A stretch of 57,754 nucleotides of DNA from an uncultured Polaribacter sp. (lineage in GTDB: Bacteria; Bacteroidota; Bacteroidia; Flavobacteriales; Flavobacteriaceae), in NCBI RefSeq assembly GCF_947495205.1, contig NZ_CANLXV010000015.1, positions 1 through 57,754 of the forward strand. The letters run 5' to 3'. Below are positions 24,099 through 31,805 of the stretch, piece by piece (the first letter of the stretch is position 1; every line of letters starts with the position of its first letter). Under the pieces are notes generated by a model. That model was not told where the DNA came from. It saw only the letters and a program-made list of their open reading frames with translations, and searched no databases. A program made the translations under genes and the position numbers.

Positions 24099-25232
24099 AT
24101 GATGAAAAAAATTACGATTTTATTTTTGCTTTTTATAGGCCTACAATTAGTAGCGCAAGATAAACTAACCTCAATTTCAGAAGAATATTTTACTGATAAT
24201 CAATGGGAATTGTTAAATAAAACAGCGTATTTATATGATGCCAACGGAAACGTTATGTCAGAAAAATATTACAGTACTAATGACACTGGAAACGTAGAAT
24301 TATTAGAAACTACCAATTACATTTATAATGCAAATAATAAATTAATAGAAGAGCTTTATGAAGATTCTAAGAATGTATACAGTTATAACGCAAATGGTTT
24401 TTTAACAGAAGTTATATCTTATACTTTAGAAAATGGAGTTTGGGTTAAAGAAAATAAGTTTGAACTGGTATTTAATGGCACACAAATAGATTATTTCACT
24501 TCTTTTGTTTGGAATGGTCAAGCTTGGGTTGTACCAGAAGAAGAATCAGAAAGGTATACATATACTTATGCAAATGGGAACATCGTAAAAATTATTGATG
24601 AAGAATTCAAGAATGGTGTTTGGGAAGAACGTGGTAAGGAAGAGTTTACTTATGATGCCAATAATAATTTAACCAGTGAATTCTATTATAATAAAGAAGA
24701 CAATGGTTCTTATACTGTAAATGAATTTTATAATTATAGCTATGATTCTAATAACAATATTATTTCAGAAAGTGGAGCTTACATAGATAGTAATGGAATG
24801 CAGGTAAATTTTGAAACAGAAAATTACACTTATGATTTATCTAAAAGTATGAGTGCTATTATAAATCCGTTTAAAAATAAATTTGGAATTGAGCTATTTC
24901 CAGATACAGATAAACATCACATTAATAAAATTATTTCAAAAACATCTCCTAGTTATAGAGTTATTTACAATTATAATGAAGCTACAGCAAGTGTTGATAA
25001 ATTTGATAACATTCAATTTTCTGTATATCCAAACCCTACAACTTCAATTTTAAAAATTGATGACAGTAATTTTGAACTTAAAAACGTAAGTTTATTTAAT
25101 GTTTTGGGCAAAAAAGTATTGTCTTCTTCTAAAAATGAAATTAATTTAGAAGATTTATCAAAAGGAATTTATCTAGTAAAAATTGTAACTCAAAACAATA
25201 AATTTTCAACAAAACGAATTGTGAAAAATTAA
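24099..25232 (+). CDS. T9SS-secreted protein with YD-like repeats
   Basis: This 377-residue protein has a signal peptide (MKKITILFLLFIGLQLVAQ) and six or more degenerate repeats of the RHS/YD type (YLYDANGNVMSEKYY, YIYNANNKLIEELY, YSYNANGFLTEV, FTYDANNNLTSEF, YSYDSNNNIISES). The C-terminus (about 305-377) is a type A T9SS sorting domain: SVYPNPTTSILKI, VSLFNVLGKKVL, LSKGIYLVKI. It is probably exported through the gliding-associated secretion system and anchored at the surface or released. Function unknown. Either of two adjacent ATGs could start it. A strong hairpin terminator follows. Confidence 0.85.
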   Translation: MMKKITILFLLFIGLQLVAQDKLTSISEEYFTDNQWELLNKTAYLYDANGNVMSEKYYSTNDTGNVELLETTNYIYNANNKLIEELYEDSKNVYSYNANGFLTEVISYTLENGVWVKENKFELVFNGTQIDYFTSFVWNGQAWVVPEEESERYTYTYANGNIVKIIDEEFKNGVWEERGKEEFTYDANNNLTSEFYYNKEDNGSYTVNEFYNYSYDSNNNIISESGAYIDSNGMQVNFETENYTYDLSKSMSAIINPFKNKFGIELFPDTDKHHINKIISKTSPSYRVIYNYNEATASVDKFDNIQFSVYPNPTTSILKIDDSNFELKNVSLFNVLGKKVLSSSKNEINLEDLSKGIYLVKIVTQNNKFSTKRIVKN

Positions 25233-25254
25233 AAACGCATTCGTTTTTATCAGA

Positions 25255-25297
25255 AAACAAAAGCCTCGAAACAAATTTGTTTCGAGGCTTTTAAATT
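25255..25297. terminator. Bidirectional terminator
   Basis: AAGCCTCGAAACAAA and TTTGTTTCGAGGCTT form a perfect 15-bp stem (25261-25290) with A and T runs on either side. It serves the T9SS gene and the convergent PPIase gene. Confidence 0.9.
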
Positions 25298-25315
25298 TTA
25301 TTAGAATGTAGTTTA

Positions 25316-26248
25316 TTATTTTACATCCATTAATTCTACATCAAAAATTAAAGTAGCGTCTGGTGGTATAACACCTCCTGCACCAGCAGAACCATAAGCT
25401 AGGTTAGATGGTATTACAAAACGGGCTTTGTCGCCAACTTGTAATAACTGAATCCCTTCATCCCAACCAGAAATTACTTGACCAACACCAACGTTAAAAT
25501 CAATAGGTTGTTTTCTTTTGTAAGAAGAGTCAAAAACAGTACCGTCTAATAATTGACCTTTATAATGTACAGAAACGCCTGCACCTTTTGTAGCTTTTTT
25601 TCCGTCTCCTTTTTGTAATATTTGGTAACGCAATCCGCTAGAAGTTTCATCATAACCTGCAGCAACTTTGTCTAACATTTCTTTTTGTGCTGCTTTGGCT
25701 TCAGCTTCTCTTTTTTCTCTTGCACCTTCAAAAGTTCTAAAAGCCTCAATAGCATTAAAAGCTTCTGCTTCTGCACCAACTCTTATGATTTCTAAAGTTT
25801 CCAATATATCTCCTTGTGCAACAGCATCTACAACATCTTGTCCTTTAATAACAGAACCAAAAACAGTGTGTTTACCATCTAACCATGGAGTAGGAACGTG
25901 GGTAATGTAAAATTGACTACCGTTTGTTGCTGGTCCTGAATTTGCCATAGCTAATTTACCTGGAGCATCATGTTTTAAATCTGGATGAAATTCATCATCA
26001 AACTTATAACCTGGGTTTCCTGTTCCTGTTCCTTGTGGGCAACCACCTTGAATCATAAAATCTGGTATTACTCTATGAAATTTTAACCCGTTGTAGTAAG
26101 GTGTACCTTGTTCTTTAACAGCATTCTCTAAATTTCCTTCTGCTAGTGCAACAAAGTTACCAACTGTACCAGGTGTTTTTTCATGCTCTAATTGTACTAA
26201 AATTTCTCCTTTTGGAGTGCTAAATTTTGCGTAGATTCCGTCTTTCAT
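25316..26248 (-). CDS. Dual peptidyl-prolyl isomerase, cyclophilin-FKBP fusion
   Basis: This 310-residue protein carries a cyclophilin domain (about 1-155; FHRVIPDFMIQGG with the catalytic Arg, ATNGSQFYIT, WLDGKHTVFG), a charged helical linker (about 165-195) and an FKBP domain (about 200-310; VHYKGQLLDGTVFDSS, GWDEGIQLLQVGDKARF, IPPDATLIFDVEL). There is no signal peptide, so it is cytoplasmic. Such two-domain immunophilins are known in Bacteroidota and some protists. The fusion would couple two proline isomerase folds on one folding helper. Confidence 0.93.
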   Translation of the reverse strand: MKDGIYAKFSTPKGEILVQLEHEKTPGTVGNFVALAEGNLENAVKEQGTPYYNGLKFHRVIPDFMIQGGCPQGTGTGNPGYKFDDEFHPDLKHDAPGKLAMANSGPATNGSQFYITHVPTPWLDGKHTVFGSVIKGQDVVDAVAQGDILETLEIIRVGAEAEAFNAIEAFRTFEGAREKREAEAKAAQKEMLDKVAAGYDETSSGLRYQILQKGDGKKATKGAGVSVHYKGQLLDGTVFDSSYKRKQPIDFNVGVGQVISGWDEGIQLLQVGDKARFVIPSNLAYGSAGAGGVIPPDATLIFDVELMDVK

Positions 26249-26356
26249 TTTGTTTTACTTTTTTCTCGATTGCAGTTAAGAGATAATATTTTGTTTTAAT
26301 TCTCGACTGCGCTCGAACCGATCTTTATTTGTACTCTATAAAATTTTTAAAAAAAA
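26249..26356. other. Intergenic region with palindromic repeat fragment
   Basis: The near-palindrome TCGACTGCGCTCGA, with a second partial copy (TCTCGATTGCAG) 40 bp away, resembles a GC-richer intergenic repeat seen across Flavobacteriaceae. No gene is present. Confidence 0.35.
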
Positions 26357-27937
26357 TTACTTTTTTGCGTTTAAAATAGATAAGCTATAGGTTAGACCTA
26401 CATTAATGTTTGTTGAATTTACATTTCCATAAGGAGACCACATTTGACCTCCAGAAACATTTAGGTGAAAATCATCTGTAAAATGATAATTAATACCTAA
26501 AGTTGGTCTTACTAAAATACCTTCACCAGAGTCCACACCACCACCGCCAGCAACACCAGCTGCAGCTTCTGCAAATACAGATAATTTATCTTTTATAAAT
26601 CTATTAGACTTTACTCCTAAACCAAAAATACCATGTGCATAACCTCCAGATTTACCTAAATAGGCAAAAGAAGTTTCACCTGCCACATAAAACCTATTAG
26701 AAATATCGTAGTTTATTTTTATTGCTATTTGTTGTAAATCGTTTGCTGGCCTATCTTTTATGGCTACATTAAAGTAGGTTTGGTTTTGTACACCTATTTG
26801 CAATCCTTGTGTTTTTATTGTTTTAACCGCTTTTCCGGTTTTTGGGTTTTTAGAACCACCACTTAAACCAAAGTATTTTAAACTTACACCAGAAGTAATT
26901 GCTTCAAATGATGCGCCTATTGATCTATGATATCCAGCGTGGGCACTTAAACCAAAATGTTCTGAAAAACGAACATCTAGCCCAGTACTTGGGTACATGG
27001 TTAATCCGTTTTCTGGAAAAATTCTTCCACCAGCAACTCCAATACCCATCTTTGCAAAGAAATTTACATATTTAGTTTCAATAAAGTTTTTACCAACTCC
27101 AAAAAATAAATCCATAAAACCTGCTCTTAAACCTTTATACATGGTGTCTACATGCGTATATAAAAAAGTATTGCTGTTTAGGTAACGTTGGTATTCAAAA
27201 CCAATAATGTAAAGCGTTTGTGTTATTGGGGTTGTATTATTAAAGTTGCCCAAACCGTCGTTTCTAGTTCTTCCCATAGGAAAGAAAAAATCAAATTTTA
27301 CTTGCTGTACTGTTTTTACTGCAGATTTTCCCCAAAAAGGGTCTTTAGAAGCTACTACATTAAAGGTTTTATGTGCATCTTTATAAGATCCTGCTCTTAT
27401 AGTGGTAGGTATTTCTATAAAAAAAGATACGTTTTCTCCGCCTTGTATGCCATCAAAAAAATCTACAATACCATATTGTACTCCAAAAGAGGCGTGTTTT
27501 GTTTTGTATTGCAAACCAGCATTTGGGTAAATAATTGCACCACCGTTTACTAAACTTCTAAATCCACCACCACCACCAAAGTGAACATTAGCATCAAAAA
27601 ATAAATTCCTATAAATTGGTAGGTTTACACCTAAATTTACACCCAATGTAAATAAGCCTCCTTGGTCACCAATACTTGCTGCATGAAAACCAGCTCCAGT
27701 ATATAACCAATTATTAATAGGAATGTTATAGTTTAAACCTAAAAAGCCCATTTTTGGTTTTAAATCGTAGGTAGAGCCATCTCCATATCTATAAGTAATA
27801 TCTGGTTGATTTATAAAAATATGGTTTAAACGAATGTTATTATTTAATTCATAAGTATTGATATCATCAATAGTAAAATCTTGAGAAAAAATTTGTATTG
27901 TGGCTATAAAAGCTAAAAATAAGATACTTTTTTTCAT
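26357..27937 (-). CDS. Outer-membrane beta-barrel protein, about 526 aa
   Basis: A signal peptide (MKKSILFLAFIATIQIFSQ) is followed by alternating amphipathic strands with Gly/aromatic turns over the whole length, and the terminal NVGLTYSLSILNAKK is barrel-like. The sequence splits into two similar halves (about 20-345 and 360-526), each with a YPSTGLD- or RPTLGIN-type strand and a FGLSAHAGYH- or FHLNVSGGQM-type strand, suggesting an internal duplication or two barrels. I start at ATG 27937. The open frame extends 7 codons upstream into prfC, which is less likely. It immediately follows prfC. Specific function unknown. Confidence 0.75.
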   Translation of the reverse strand: MKKSILFLAFIATIQIFSQDFTIDDINTYELNNNIRLNHIFINQPDITYRYGDGSTYDLKPKMGFLGLNYNIPINNWLYTGAGFHAASIGDQGGLFTLGVNLGVNLPIYRNLFFDANVHFGGGGGFRSLVNGGAIIYPNAGLQYKTKHASFGVQYGIVDFFDGIQGGENVSFFIEIPTTIRAGSYKDAHKTFNVVASKDPFWGKSAVKTVQQVKFDFFFPMGRTRNDGLGNFNNTTPITQTLYIIGFEYQRYLNSNTFLYTHVDTMYKGLRAGFMDLFFGVGKNFIETKYVNFFAKMGIGVAGGRIFPENGLTMYPSTGLDVRFSEHFGLSAHAGYHRSIGASFEAITSGVSLKYFGLSGGSKNPKTGKAVKTIKTQGLQIGVQNQTYFNVAIKDRPANDLQQIAIKINYDISNRFYVAGETSFAYLGKSGGYAHGIFGLGVKSNRFIKDKLSVFAEAAAGVAGGGGVDSGEGILVRPTLGINYHFTDDFHLNVSGGQMWSPYGNVNSTNINVGLTYSLSILNAKK

Positions 27938-27938
27938 T

Positions 27939-29534
27939 TTAATTATTTTTAAACTCACTTGTAAAATGCAATTTTACAGTTGGGTATTTACTTTGTGTCA
28001 TTTGAATGGTAAACGCAGAATCTGCTAAAAATACCAATTGCCCTTGTTTGTCTTTCGCTAAATAACGTTGTTTTACACGTTTAAAATCTTTAAACTCATC
28101 ATTTTTTGCATCTTCTGGTTCTACCCAACAAGCTTTGTGTACTTGTAAATTTTCGTAAGTACATTTTGCACCATATTCGTGTTCTAAACGGTATTGTATT
28201 ACTTCATATTGTAAAGCGCCAACTGTACCAATTACTCTACGGCCATTCATATCTAAAGTAAATAATTGTGCTACACCTTCGTCCATCAATTGGTCTAAAC
28301 CTTTGTATAGTTGTTTAGATTTCATTGGGTCTGCGTTATTTACATATCTAAAATGTTCTGGAGAAAAGCTTGGTATTCCTTTAAAATTTAATTGTTCACC
28401 TTCAGTTAAAGTATCTCCAATTTTAAAATTACCTGTATCATGTATTCCTACAATATCTCCTGGAAAAGATTCGTCTACAATTTCTTTTTTCTCTGCAAAA
28501 AAAGCGTTTGGACTAGAAAATTTTACTTTTTTACCATTTCGAACGTGCAAGTATGGCGAATTTCTTTTAAAAACACCAGAAACAATTTTTATAAAAGCCA
28601 AACGATCTCTATGTTTTGGATCCATATTGGCGTGTATCTTAAACACAAAACCTGTTAGTTTTTCTTCTTTAGAATCTACTAAACGCTCTTCTGCTTTTTT
28701 AGGTTGTGGTGATGGTGCAATTTCTATAAAAGCATCTAACAACTCTTTTACCCCAAAATTATTTAAAGCAGAACCAAAAAATACAGGTTGAAGGGAACCA
28801 CTTAGGTATTCATTTCTATCAAATTCCGGATAAACTTCACTTACCAATTCTACTTCTTCCCTTAAAGTTTCAGCGGCGGTTTCTCCTATAATTTCGTTTA
28901 ATTGTGGGTTTGCTAAATCATCAAATTCTATACCTTCAGATATGGATGTTTTATTATCACCAGAAAATAGGTTTAGTTTTTTTTCCCAAATATTATAAAT
29001 TCCTTTAAAATCGTAACCCATACCAATTGGGAAACTCATTGGTGTAACTGTTAAACCTAGTTTTTGTTCTACTTCATCTAATAAATCAAAAGCATCTTTA
29101 CCTTCTCTGTCTAATTTATTTATAAAAACTAGCATTGGTATGCTACGCATTCTACAAACTTCCACAAGTTTTTCGGTTTGTGGTTCAACACCTTTGGCAA
29201 CATCAATTACTACAATAACGCTGTCTACAGCAGTTAAAGTTCTAAACGTATCTTCTGCAAAATCTTTGTGACCAGGTGTGTCTAAAATATTTATTTTTTT
29301 GTCTTTATAGATAAATGCTAAGACAGATGTAGCTACAGAAATACCACGCTGGCGTTCAATTTCCATAAAATCTGAAGTTGCGCCTTTTTTTATTTTGTTA
29401 TTTTTTACAGCGCCTGCTTCTTGTATTGCACCACCAAAAAGTAATAACTTTTCTGTTAGTGTAGTTTTACCAGCATCAGGATGCGATATAATACCAAAAG
29501 TTCTTCTACGTTTAATTTCTTCTAAAAAGCTCAT
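27939..29534 (-). CDS. prfC: Peptide chain release factor 3
   Basis: This 531-residue translational GTPase recycles RF1/RF2 after termination. The G1 motif is HPDAGKTT (about 19-26), the G3 is DTPGHKDF and the G4 is NKLD. Full length matches RF3 (about 530), with a C-terminal domain ending KYPTVKLHFTSEFKNN. A TATCTTTG -10 box lies at 29559-29552, giving a leader of about 13 nt. Confidence 0.96.
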   Translation of the reverse strand: MSFLEEIKRRRTFGIISHPDAGKTTLTEKLLLFGGAIQEAGAVKNNKIKKGATSDFMEIERQRGISVATSVLAFIYKDKKINILDTPGHKDFAEDTFRTLTAVDSVIVVIDVAKGVEPQTEKLVEVCRMRSIPMLVFINKLDREGKDAFDLLDEVEQKLGLTVTPMSFPIGMGYDFKGIYNIWEKKLNLFSGDNKTSISEGIEFDDLANPQLNEIIGETAAETLREEVELVSEVYPEFDRNEYLSGSLQPVFFGSALNNFGVKELLDAFIEIAPSPQPKKAEERLVDSKEEKLTGFVFKIHANMDPKHRDRLAFIKIVSGVFKRNSPYLHVRNGKKVKFSSPNAFFAEKKEIVDESFPGDIVGIHDTGNFKIGDTLTEGEQLNFKGIPSFSPEHFRYVNNADPMKSKQLYKGLDQLMDEGVAQLFTLDMNGRRVIGTVGALQYEVIQYRLEHEYGAKCTYENLQVHKACWVEPEDAKNDEFKDFKRVKQRYLAKDKQGQLVFLADSAFTIQMTQSKYPTVKLHFTSEFKNN

Positions 29535-29551
29535 CTACAAATTTTGAGGTG

Positions 29552-29559
29552 CAAAGATA
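29552..29559 (-). promoter_or_regulatory. -10 box of prfC
   Basis: TATCTTTG on the minus strand fits TAnnTTTG and ends 17 nt before the ATG at 29534. No TTG is found at the usual -33 distance. Confidence 0.45.
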
Positions 29560-29962
29560 GGCTTTATTCTATAATTTTTAAACTGATTTTAAAGGTATAC
29601 AAATAAAAAAGTTCAAGTAAGTGCTACAAATTTTTAAGATTAAATTTTTGTCCATTTTCTTTATTTTTAATGCTTTATGTTTTTTCAGAGGAAAGTAATA
29701 GTAATTTCTAAAAAAGGTGTAAAAATAAATGGAAACGAATTTTGACGAAACTTCTAACGGGTTTATCTAGTGTGAAGTTGATAAATTTAAAAAAGCTAAT
29801 TTTTTGAGATGAATATCTCTTAAAAAAAACGTTATTCAAGATAAATATATCGAGAAAGTATTAATTGATAAGCCAAGATTGAATTACTTGCCAAAAATAA
29901 ATTAAATTTAATCTTAGAAGGAAATGCTTAAAGGTAATTTTATGAAGCAATTATAAAGTTTG
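29560..29962. other. Gene-free stretch, about 400 bp
   Basis: No gene is supportable. The plus strand shows short broken reading frames (for example METNFDETSNGFI then a stop, followed by frames with VDKFKKAN) that may be a decayed small gene, but I cannot assign it. No terminator with a strong stem is seen for the cyclophilin gene ending at 29963. Confidence 0.4.
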
Positions 29963-30658
29963 TTATTCTAAAATTTCAACCGTTATTCTTATGTCTTCCA
30001 AAGGCCATTCATCTACACCTACTTTTACTTTAGAAATTTTATCCATAGTATCAAAACCTGCAATTACTTCTCCAAAAACAGTGTGTTCGCCATTTAAGTG
30101 ATGTGCGCCGTTTCTATTATGTACCATATAAAATTCAAAAGGATTAGATTCTTTTTCAGGATTTTCCTCCCAATCTCTAGCTGCTGCTAAAGCTCCATAT
30201 TTATGTTTTCTATTTTTTTTAAACTCTGGTTTAATTCTATAATTACCGTAAAGTCTTCTCTGTTTTAAGGTATACGTTTCGTCTGAATTACCACCTTGAA
30301 TAACAAAATTTTTGGCAACTCTATAAATTTCTGTGGTATTAAAGTATTTTATTTTGGTTAAAAAAATAAAATTGGCTCTGTGCACGGGTACATCGTTATA
30401 TAATAGTAACTTAATGTTACCAAATTTGGTTTTAATAATAACTTTTGTCTCCTTATTTTTTTTGCCGTATTCCGTAAAAAAAGCTTCTACATTACTCTCA
30501 TTAAGGCTATCCCAACGTTTTTCTACTTTTTTTTCTAATTTATTTTTTGTTTTGTCTAGCGTGTTTTCTTTATTGTTTTCTGTGGATGAGTTTTCTCCTT
30601 TACAACTTAAGAATGCACAAAATAAAATCACTAAACAGGTATTTAAAAATATTTTCAT
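29963..30658 (-). CDS. Cyclophilin-type PPIase lipoprotein
   Basis: This 231-residue protein has a lipoprotein signal (MKIFLNTCLVILFCAFLSCK, lipobox ending at Cys19). A charged, disordered stretch follows, then a cyclophilin domain (about 72-231) with IYRVAKNFVIQGGNSD and HHLNGEHTVFGEVIAGFD. The catalytic Arg of FHRV is present as YRVA. It is probably a periplasmic folding helper anchored to a membrane. Confidence 0.9.
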   Translation of the reverse strand: MKIFLNTCLVILFCAFLSCKGENSSTENNKENTLDKTKNKLEKKVEKRWDSLNESNVEAFFTEYGKKNKETKVIIKTKFGNIKLLLYNDVPVHRANFIFLTKIKYFNTTEIYRVAKNFVIQGGNSDETYTLKQRRLYGNYRIKPEFKKNRKHKYGALAAARDWEENPEKESNPFEFYMVHNRNGAHHLNGEHTVFGEVIAGFDTMDKISKVKVGVDEWPLEDIRITVEILE

Positions 30659-30766
30659 TTCGAAGAAGTCACTTTTTAGAAATTCAAAGATAATTCAACA
30701 ATACAAAATACTAAGGCATTCCTATTGTTTTAATTTTTTTTTATGATTTATTGCAACATCATTTCC

Positions 30767-30774
30767 TATTTTTG
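30767..30774 (+). promoter_or_regulatory. -10 box of idi, suggesting a leaderless mRNA
   Basis: TATTTTTG ends 5 nt before the idi ATG (30780). In this phylum transcription starts about 4-6 nt after the box, so the mRNA may begin at or next to the start codon. Confidence 0.45.
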
Positions 30775-30779
30775 TAATA

Positions 30780-31310
30780 ATGAAAGAAAACGTAATTTTA
30801 GTAGATACTAATGATGAACCATTAGGTTTAATGGAAAAAATAGAAGCACATGAAAAAGCATTATTACACAGAGCTTTTTCTGTTTTTATTTTTAATGATA
30901 AAGGGGAGTTAATGCTGCAACAAAGAGCAGCGGGCAAATATCATTCTCCTTTATTATGGACCAATACGTGTTGTTCACACCAAAGAGATGGTGAAAGTAA
31001 TATCGCAGCAGGTAAACGCAGGTTGATGGAGGAAATGGGATTTACCGCAGAGTTAAAAGAGGTTTTTTCTTTTATTTACAAAGCACCTTTTGATAATGGA
31101 TTAACTGAGCACGAACTAGACCATGTTATGGTTGGTTTTTATAATGATGCACCTGTTGTGAATAGGGAAGAGGTAGAAGCTTATAAGTGGATGTCTTTAG
31201 AAAACGTGAAAAAAGATATTGAAGATAAGCCAGAATTATACACTGCTTGGTTTAAAATTATTTTTGAAAAGTCTTATGAAAAAATTGCGAATTATAACTT
31301 AACCAAATAA
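30780..31310 (+). CDS. idi: Isopentenyl-diphosphate delta-isomerase, type I
   Basis: This 176-residue protein interconverts IPP and DMAPP for isoprenoid synthesis. The Nudix-fold family motif is TNTCCSHQ with the catalytic Cys at 64-65 and H67. H24 and H30 are likely metal ligands, and the EEMGF motif carries the acidic pair. The length matches bacterial Idi (about 180). Operon with queD, 5-nt gap. Confidence 0.95.
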   Translation: MKENVILVDTNDEPLGLMEKIEAHEKALLHRAFSVFIFNDKGELMLQQRAAGKYHSPLLWTNTCCSHQRDGESNIAAGKRRLMEEMGFTAELKEVFSFIYKAPFDNGLTEHELDHVMVGFYNDAPVVNREEVEAYKWMSLENVKKDIEDKPELYTAWFKIIFEKSYEKIANYNLTK

Positions 31311-31315
31311 AAATT

Positions 31316-31729
31316 ATGCCTAAAGTTACTGTTCATAGAAAAGCACATTTTAATGCAGCACACAGATTGTACAGAAAAGATTGGAGCGACGAGAAAAATT
31401 TTGAAGTGTTTAACAAATGTAGCAATCCAAATTTTCATGGTCATAATTACGAAATGATTGTTTCTTTAAAAGGTGAGATAGACCAAGAAACCGGTTATGT
31501 TTATGATTTAGGCATTTTAAAAAATCACATAAAATCTGAAATAGAAGAATGTTTTGATCATAAAAACCTAAATTTAGAAGTTTTGGAGTTTCAAGATTTA
31601 AACCCAACTGCAGAAAATATCTGTGTAGTATCTTACCAAAAGTTAAGAAAATTGTTACCTAATCATTTAGACTTAGAAATTACCTTATATGAAACTCCTA
31701 GAAATTTTGTAAGTTACGCTGGAGAGTAA
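31316..31729 (+). CDS. queD: 6-carboxytetrahydropterin synthase (QueD/PTPS family)
   Basis: This 137-residue protein has zinc ligands H16 (FNAAH), H41 and H43 (FHGHNY). A Cys at 35 is in the position of the catalytic Cys, and a late acidic pair is present (PTAENICV, TLYETPRNF). It converts dihydroneopterin triphosphate toward queuosine precursors, or acts as a pterin synthase. It follows idi after 5 nt. No other queuosine genes are nearby. Confidence 0.88.
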   Translation: MPKVTVHRKAHFNAAHRLYRKDWSDEKNFEVFNKCSNPNFHGHNYEMIVSLKGEIDQETGYVYDLGILKNHIKSEIEECFDHKNLNLEVLEFQDLNPTAENICVVSYQKLRKLLPNHLDLEITLYETPRNFVSYAGE

Positions 31730-31750
31730 TTTTAAAAATTATAAATCATA

Positions 31751-31792
31751 AAAAAAAGCCTCGTTTACATTTTGTAAGCGAGGCTTTTTAGT
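31751..31792. terminator. Bidirectional terminator
   Basis: AAAAAGCCTCGTTTAC and GTAAGCGAGGCTTTTT form a long stem with A and T runs on both sides. It lies between queD and the convergent M1 peptidase gene. Confidence 0.88.
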
Positions 31793-31805
31793 TTAAAAAC
31801 TAGTT

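Noticed and set aside
27188..27553. Plus-strand 121-codon frame inside the outer-membrane barrel gene
   Set aside because: It is antisense to the barrel gene, with Cys/Tyr-rich nonsense composition and no promoter.
28303..28791. Plus-strand 162-codon frame inside prfC
   Set aside because: It is antisense to a well conserved gene; composition follows the shadow of prfC codons.
29560..29962. A gene in the prfC-cyclophilin gap
   Set aside because: Only very short broken frames are present; no family could be recognised, so it is listed as a gene-free stretch.
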